Part shown: positions 6,860 through 11,049 of the stretch, piece by piece
How positions within the stretch are numbered: the first letter of the stretch is position 1
Layout of the letters: each line of letters opens with the position of its first letter
Assembly: GCA_007131625.1 (NCBI GenBank)
Contig: SLQC01000249.1
Location: 1-11,049, forward strand
Reading direction: 5' to 3'
Source of the DNA: Balneolales bacterium
GTDB lineage: Bacteria; Bacteroidota; Rhodothermia; Balneolales; Natronogracilivirgulaceae
DNA length: 11,049 nucleotides
Position numbers and translations under genes: made by a program
The notes under the pieces: model-generated
What the model was told of the DNA's origin: nothing
The model's database searches: none
Seen by the model: the letters and a program-made list of their open reading frames with translations, nothing else

Positions 6860-8446
6860 TTGCTTCAGAAAGTTATAAGCATATTTCGCATCAACAACTT
6901 ACCATCCTGGTACTTCCTGATGCCGGCCATACTGGTCGGAATTTCAGTGCTTGTACCGTTGTTGTATCTGCTTCTCCGGGCCTTTGAAGCGGACAGCGAG
7001 CTCTCTATGGAACTTGTGTTCCGGTATCGCAATCTGGAGTTGTTATACAACACCCTGCTACTTGCTCTTAGCACGCTCCTGGCCGGCACGCTGATCGCAC
7101 TTCCGATGGCATGGATCACCACCCGATCTGACATCCCCGGCCGTAAAATCCTGACCCTGCTGGGTGTTCTCCCGCTGGCCATTCCCGGATATGTGATGGC
7201 TTATGCATTACTCGGTTTTACCGGCGCAAATGGCACCGTTGCCATGCTGTTCGGGATCGATTTGCCACGTCTGAGTGGATTTTCCGGTGCCCTGACTGCT
7301 ATCAGTCTCTATACATTTCCCTATTTGTATCTCAATTTCCGGTCAGCTTTGGCCGGTTTGGACCCCTCTCTGGAGGAAGTCTCCCGATCGCTCGGCTACC
7401 GTCCGCGCGTCGTTTTTTTTCGTGTGGTACTTCCCCAGCTGCGTCCCGCCTACTATGCCGGCGCGCTCATCATTTTCCTCTATGTCCTGGGGGATTTCGG
7501 GGCGGTATCGCTGATGCGGTTTGAAACATTCAGTTACGCGATTTATCTGCAGTACGCCGCTTCGTATGACCGCGTATACGCCGCCTGGCTCGCTTTGATG
7601 CTGCTAACGCTGACTTCCACCGCCCTGGTAGTTGAATATCGGTTGCTGCGGGGACTTTTTTTTCATAGGATCGGTTCTGGAAATGAAAAGAGGGCGAACA
7701 TCATTCCTCTCGGCCACTGGAAATGGCCGGCATATATTTTTGTCACAATATTGGTTCTTTTATCGATTTTCCTGCCGTTGAGTACCATTTTGTATTGGAT
7801 GATCGAGGCATTTGATGCCGGTCAACTGGCTGGTCTGCGACAGGCGCTGAGCGGATCGGCCATGGCATCGGCTCCGGCCGCACTTCTTGCCTCTGCACTT
7901 GCCGTACCGCTGGCTTATATCGGCGTGCGTCATCCATCCCGGCTTACACGCGGCATTGAAAGAATCGCCTATCTGGGATATGCCACCCCCCCGCTGGCGT
8001 TTGCTCTCTCCCTCATTTTCTTCACCCTCAATGCCGCTCCGATACTCTACCAAACCCTGAGTCTGCTAATCGTTGCCTATGCCCTCCACTTCCTGGCTGA
8101 AGCCATCGGTCCGGTCCGCAGTTCGCTTTATCAGGCGTCGCCACGTCTGGAAGAAGCAGCCCGATCGCTGGGTTATGGCCGACTTAAAGCTTTTTTTCTG
8201 GCTACATTTCCGATTATGCGGAACGGGTTGATCGTCTCAGCCGCTTTCGTATTCATGTCTGCAATGAAAGAGCTCCCGATCACGTTTCTTCTGGCGCCGG
8301 TCGGCTACGAAACTCTCGCCGTCAATGTGTGGAGTTATACAGCCGAAGCAATGTTTGCGCAGGCGGCTCCCTATGCTCTTGTTATTTTGTTATTTTCCAC
8401 GTTGTTTGTCGGGTTGCTCTTCGCAAAAGAATGGACTTCCCGATAA
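6860..8446 (+). CDS. fbpB: Ferric iron ABC transporter, fused double permease
   Basis: A 528-residue inner-membrane protein made of two homologous permease halves, each with about six membrane helices. This is the usual architecture of FbpB/SfuB-type iron permeases. Each half has the cytoplasmic EAA loop that docks on the ATPase: EEVSRSLGYRPR starting at residue 172 and EEAARSLGYGRL starting at residue 431. A soluble linker of about 25 residues near 265-290 joins the halves. The start is unusual: TTG 6860 is the only sensible initiator near the first helix, because the ATG at 6846 is out of frame and hits a stop after ten codons, and the first in-frame ATG (residue 21, 6920) falls inside the first membrane segment. 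It is preceded 40 bases away by the binding protein and followed 30 bases later by the ATPase, so one operon is likely. Confidence 0.92.
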   Translation: MLQKVISIFRINNLPSWYFLMPAILVGISVLVPLLYLLLRAFEADSELSMELVFRYRNLELLYNTLLLALSTLLAGTLIALPMAWITTRSDIPGRKILTLLGVLPLAIPGYVMAYALLGFTGANGTVAMLFGIDLPRLSGFSGALTAISLYTFPYLYLNFRSALAGLDPSLEEVSRSLGYRPRVVFFRVVLPQLRPAYYAGALIIFLYVLGDFGAVSLMRFETFSYAIYLQYAASYDRVYAAWLALMLLTLTSTALVVEYRLLRGLFFHRIGSGNEKRANIIPLGHWKWPAYIFVTILVLLSIFLPLSTILYWMIEAFDAGQLAGLRQALSGSAMASAPAALLASALAVPLAYIGVRHPSRLTRGIERIAYLGYATPPLAFALSLIFFTLNAAPILYQTLSLLIVAYALHFLAEAIGPVRSSLYQASPRLEEAARSLGYGRLKAFFLATFPIMRNGLIVSAAFVFMSAMKELPITFLLAPVGYETLAVNVWSYTAEAMFAQAAPYALVILLFSTLFVGLLFAKEWTSR

Positions 8447-8476
8447 TCTGATCCCAAATATGAACACGTCCCTATC

Positions 8477-9550
8477 ATGAACACACTGCTTTTGACATCC
8501 GGACTTACCAAATGTTTTGAACCGCCTGAAAAGGTCGTTGACAGAGTTACATTTTCAGTCAACCGGCATGAGATATTTTCGTTGCTCGGCCCGAGCGGTT
8601 GCGGTAAAACGACGACATTACGCATGATCGCGGGTTTTGAGCGACCGGATGAAGGGGATGTGATACTGAATAACCGAAAACTGACCGGCGGCAAGACTTT
8701 TGTGGAGCCAGAAAATCGCGGTATCGGATTTGTATTTCAAGACTATGCACTATTCCCTCATCTTCCCGTGATCCGCAATGTGATGTTCGGACTCAAAAAC
8801 GTTCCCCGGAAGCATCGGGAAGAGCGCGCGCTGGAGATTTTATGTATGATGGGGCTGCGCGAATTCCGGGATCGCAGTCCATTCGAATTATCCGGTGGAC
8901 AACAACAGCGAGTAGCCCTGGCTCGTGCAATCGCTCCGATGCCTGAGCTGATACTGCTGGATGAACCATTCTCCAATCTGGATGCGGTATTACGACAATC
9001 AACCCGAGACGAAATTCGTACTTTGCTGATAAACGCCGGTATGAGTGCTTTACTGGTCACACACGATCAGGAGGAAGCGCTCTCTTTTGCCGACCGGATT
9101 GCCGTTATGAATGAGGGCCGAATCGAACAAATAGGGACTCCCGAAGAGGTTTATTATCGTCCGCGTACCCGATTTGTAGCTCAGTTTCTCGGTACGACCA
9201 ACCTGATTGCAGCTGAAGCAATCGGTGCCACGGCGCTGACTGAGTTTGGCCGCGTTAATCTGGACCGGCCGGCAACAGGCAGGGTTACTCTCTCCATCCG
9301 TCCGGAGCACCTTACCATTGAGAAACCGGAAAAACATCACAGCAACTACCTCGGTGAAATCATATCAAAAGATTTCAAGGGACATGATATCACCTACCGG
9401 GTACGAATCAAAGCGCGGGAATGCCTCGTTCACACCGGCAACAGAGTCAATTTTCATGCCGGCGACCGTGTGCATGTGAGACCTCTTGAGACGGCGGTTG
9501 TGTTGGAAGAATCGAATGTTCCGATCACAGGGACAAAAGTGGCCGTATGA
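8477..9550 (+). CDS. fbpC: Ferric iron ABC transporter, ATP-binding protein
   Basis: A 357-residue ABC ATPase of the FbpC/PotA-like group that powers import by the preceding permease. Motifs in order: Walker A GPSGCGKTT (residues 38-46), Q-loop FQDYALFPH (Gln88), signature LSGGQQQR (138-145), Walker B LILLDEP (158-164), D-loop SNLD, and switch His196 in VTHDQEEA. The C-terminal part (about 230-350) is the TOBE-type regulatory domain seen in iron, spermidine, sulfate and molybdate importers, including SIRPEHL near residue 275. The substrate call rests on the adjacent FbpA-like protein. The start ATG 8477 overlaps the TGA of a 6-codon mini-ORF (8460-8480) as ATGA, and ATGAACAC occurs at both sites, so the true start is the second copy, which alone stays open. 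It is the last gene of the operon. Confidence 0.93.
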   Translation: MNTLLLTSGLTKCFEPPEKVVDRVTFSVNRHEIFSLLGPSGCGKTTTLRMIAGFERPDEGDVILNNRKLTGGKTFVEPENRGIGFVFQDYALFPHLPVIRNVMFGLKNVPRKHREERALEILCMMGLREFRDRSPFELSGGQQQRVALARAIAPMPELILLDEPFSNLDAVLRQSTRDEIRTLLINAGMSALLVTHDQEEALSFADRIAVMNEGRIEQIGTPEEVYYRPRTRFVAQFLGTTNLIAAEAIGATALTEFGRVNLDRPATGRVTLSIRPEHLTIEKPEKHHSNYLGEIISKDFKGHDITYRVRIKARECLVHTGNRVNFHAGDRVHVRPLETAVVLEESNVPITGTKVAV

Positions 9551-9899
9551 GATAATGCACCGGTAGTTACTCCGCCTGAATTTATTTTATATATCATCTT
9601 TATTTATCTGAGCCGCATAGCCATCGATCCGTCGATCATACTTTTCTTGAAGCAATGGAGACGAGATCATGTATGCCCAGCAGCTTTCTGTTCCATTTGG
9701 CCCAAGCCTAAAGCTCCGATTTACAATTATCGTGTGAAATCATGGCCACAAATTCTCATGTCTTCATATATACAATGATATAATTGAAGATAGAAGATTG
9801 ATTTCAATCTGTTCAATCAATATCATCAAAAGATTCTTTTGTCCGGCTGGCTACTCTGTAAAAACAATTTTTGCAAGCATTTAAGATACACGTTAACTA
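9551..9899. other. Intergenic spacer before the symporter gene
   Basis: This 349-base gap has no convincing gene. A weak hairpin, ATCGA-TCCG-TCGAT (9623-9636), followed by CATACTTTTCTT might end the iron operon. TATAAT at 9779-9784 could be a -10 element for the symporter gene, but the expected -35 position (tcatgt, 9756-9761) is poor. A short palindrome at 9795-9810 follows it and is annotated separately. The leader from that site to the symporter ATG is about 90 bases and AT-rich. Confidence 0.45.
9795..9810. promoter_or_regulatory. Palindrome AGATTGATTTCAATCT, possible operator
   Basis: Perfect 7-base arms AGATTGA and TCAATCT flank a 2-base centre. A further TTCAATCAA copy of the right-arm motif follows at 9812-9820, allowing an alternative ATTGA/TCAAT pairing. 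The site starts 11 bases after a TATAAT at 9779-9784, where a repressor could block transcription of the symporter gene. No regulator is identified; it may be a chance AT-rich match. Confidence 0.3.
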
Positions 9900-11049
9900 A
9901 TGACCGAAAAAATCTCTGTGTATAACAACCGTCAAAAAACAGGTCTGTTGCTGGGGCCACTTTTATTTGTCGCTGTAATGATTGCACCGATCCCTCCAGG
10001 TCTGGAACAAACCGGCTGGACAACGGCTGGTATCGCATTGCTGATGGCGGTTTGGTGGATTACCGAAGCATTACCTATCCCCATAATTGCTCTTATTCCC
10101 CTTGTGCTGCTTCCTTATCTGGATGTGATGCCCATTGGAGAAGCATCCCCTCCATATGCCAATCCGCTTATCTTCCTGTTTATGGGTGGATTTATGATAG
10201 CCATAGCTATGCAAACCTGGAACCTTCACCGGCGTATTGCATTGCGGATAGTCCATATGGTTGGTGTCAAACCCTCAGCGATTATCTTCGGGTTTATGCT
10301 TGCTTCGGCCTTTTTGAGTATGTGGGTAAGTAATACGGCGACCGCATTGATGATGCTACCCATTGGCATGTCCATCATTCATGTGGCTCGCGAACAGGCT
10401 CAAAGTATTGAACAGAAAAAGGGTCAGGCTCATTTCGGAATAGCCCTGACCCTGAGTATTGCCTATGCCTGTAATATCGGAGGGATGGGTACCATCATAG
10501 GAACACCACCCAATGCGCTACTGGCCGGATTTATGTCTGAAACCTACGGTTTTGAAATTGGTTTTGCGCAATGGATGCTGCTTGGTATTCCGCTTGTATT
10601 GCTGGCATTGCCGCTGGCATATGTTGTGCTTGTCCGTATCACTTTTCCGGTTACACTCAAAGAGTTGCCCGGCGGTAATAAAATCATTCAGAATGAACTT
10701 GCCAAAATTGGTGCGATAACCATACCGGAAAAGCGTGTAGCCAGCGTCTTCTTTCTGACGGCTGCCGCCTGGATCTTTCGTCCTCTTATAGAACATATTA
10801 TTCCCGGTATCAGTGACGCAGGTATAGCGATGACGGCCGGTATTGTACTATTTATAATACCGTCTGGTGTGAAAAACGGCGGGTTTATCATGGACTGGGA
10901 CAAGACCGGCAAGCTACCCTGGGGGGTGTTATTGCTGTTCGGAGGGGGGTTGAGTCTGGCCAATGCAATCAGCACGACCGGACTTGCCGACTGGATCGGA
11001 CAATCGGTTGCCATACTCGGTGGATGGCCGGTCATCTTGCTACTGTTGA
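9900..11049 (+). CDS. DASS/SLC13 family sodium-coupled anion symporter (partial, 3' end cut)
   Basis: The frame opens at ATG 9900 and stays open to the window edge, giving 383 residues of a protein usually about 460-500 long. It is a multi-helix inner-membrane carrier of the divalent anion:sodium symporter family. Diagnostic features are WWITEALPIP near residue 50, NPLIFLFMGGFMIA near 90-105, the first SNT motif SNTAT at 144-148 (substrate and Na+ binding), GTPPNALLAGF from 201, and LLLFGGGLSLANAI in the second half before the cut. The second SNT motif should lie just beyond the window. Substrates in the family are C4-dicarboxylates, citrate or sulfate; which one applies here is not visible. 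No Shine-Dalgarno precedes the start. It is separated from the iron operon by 349 bases and is likely transcribed on its own. Confidence 0.92.
   Translation, partial: MTEKISVYNNRQKTGLLLGPLLFVAVMIAPIPPGLEQTGWTTAGIALLMAVWWITEALPIPIIALIPLVLLPYLDVMPIGEASPPYANPLIFLFMGGFMIAIAMQTWNLHRRIALRIVHMVGVKPSAIIFGFMLASAFLSMWVSNTATALMMLPIGMSIIHVAREQAQSIEQKKGQAHFGIALTLSIAYACNIGGMGTIIGTPPNALLAGFMSETYGFEIGFAQWMLLGIPLVLLALPLAYVVLVRITFPVTLKELPGGNKIIQNELAKIGAITIPEKRVASVFFLTAAAWIFRPLIEHIIPGISDAGIAMTAGIVLFIIPSGVKNGGFIMDWDKTGKLPWGVLLLFGGGLSLANAISTTGLADWIGQSVAILGGWPVILLLL

Noticed and set aside
10052..10333. Small + strand frame of 93 codons inside the symporter
   Set aside because: It is out of frame with the symporter, whose membrane-protein motifs are continuous across it.

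Overview
The window is a piece of bacterial chromosome with seven complete genes and one gene cut by the right edge, all on the + strand. The likely source is an environmental Bacteroidota/Balneolota-type bacterium. This rests on moderate GC, AT-rich spacers, the absence of clear Shine-Dalgarno sequences before the starts, and a secreted-hydrolase cluster next to transport genes. The assignment is an inference from style, because no phylogenetic marker is present.

Left half (46-5004): three exported enzymes in a row. They are a PHP-domain metallohydrolase, a calcineurin-like/purple-acid-phosphatase-type metallophosphoesterase, and a large protein that looks like an alpha/alpha-toroid carbohydrate-active enzyme. 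Each starts with a hydrophobic export signal, so they probably act outside the cytoplasm. Together they suggest scavenging of a phosphorylated or polysaccharide-type substrate, which remains unidentified. The metallophosphoesterase lacks the usual Asn of the GNH motif. Two strong stem-loops (5031-5057 and 5099-5133) follow the third gene and mark the end of this block.

Middle (5270-9550): a short YjbQ-family gene, then a complete ferric-iron ABC importer in the order binding protein, fused double permease, ATPase. Gaps of about 40 and 30 bases between the last three suggest one operon. An AT-rich dyad at 5749-5769, shortly before the binding-protein gene, has the form of a DtxR/IdeR/MntR-type operator. 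It fits iron repression of the importer.

Right end (9551-11049): a 349-base spacer with a short perfect palindrome leads into a DASS/SLC13-type sodium-coupled anion (dicarboxylate or sulfate) symporter, of which 383 codons are visible before the window ends.

No RNA gene, insertion sequence, CRISPR array or attachment site was seen. The most useful leads are the three-enzyme secreted cluster with its altered phosphoesterase, the unassigned toroid enzyme, and the putative metal-responsive operator.
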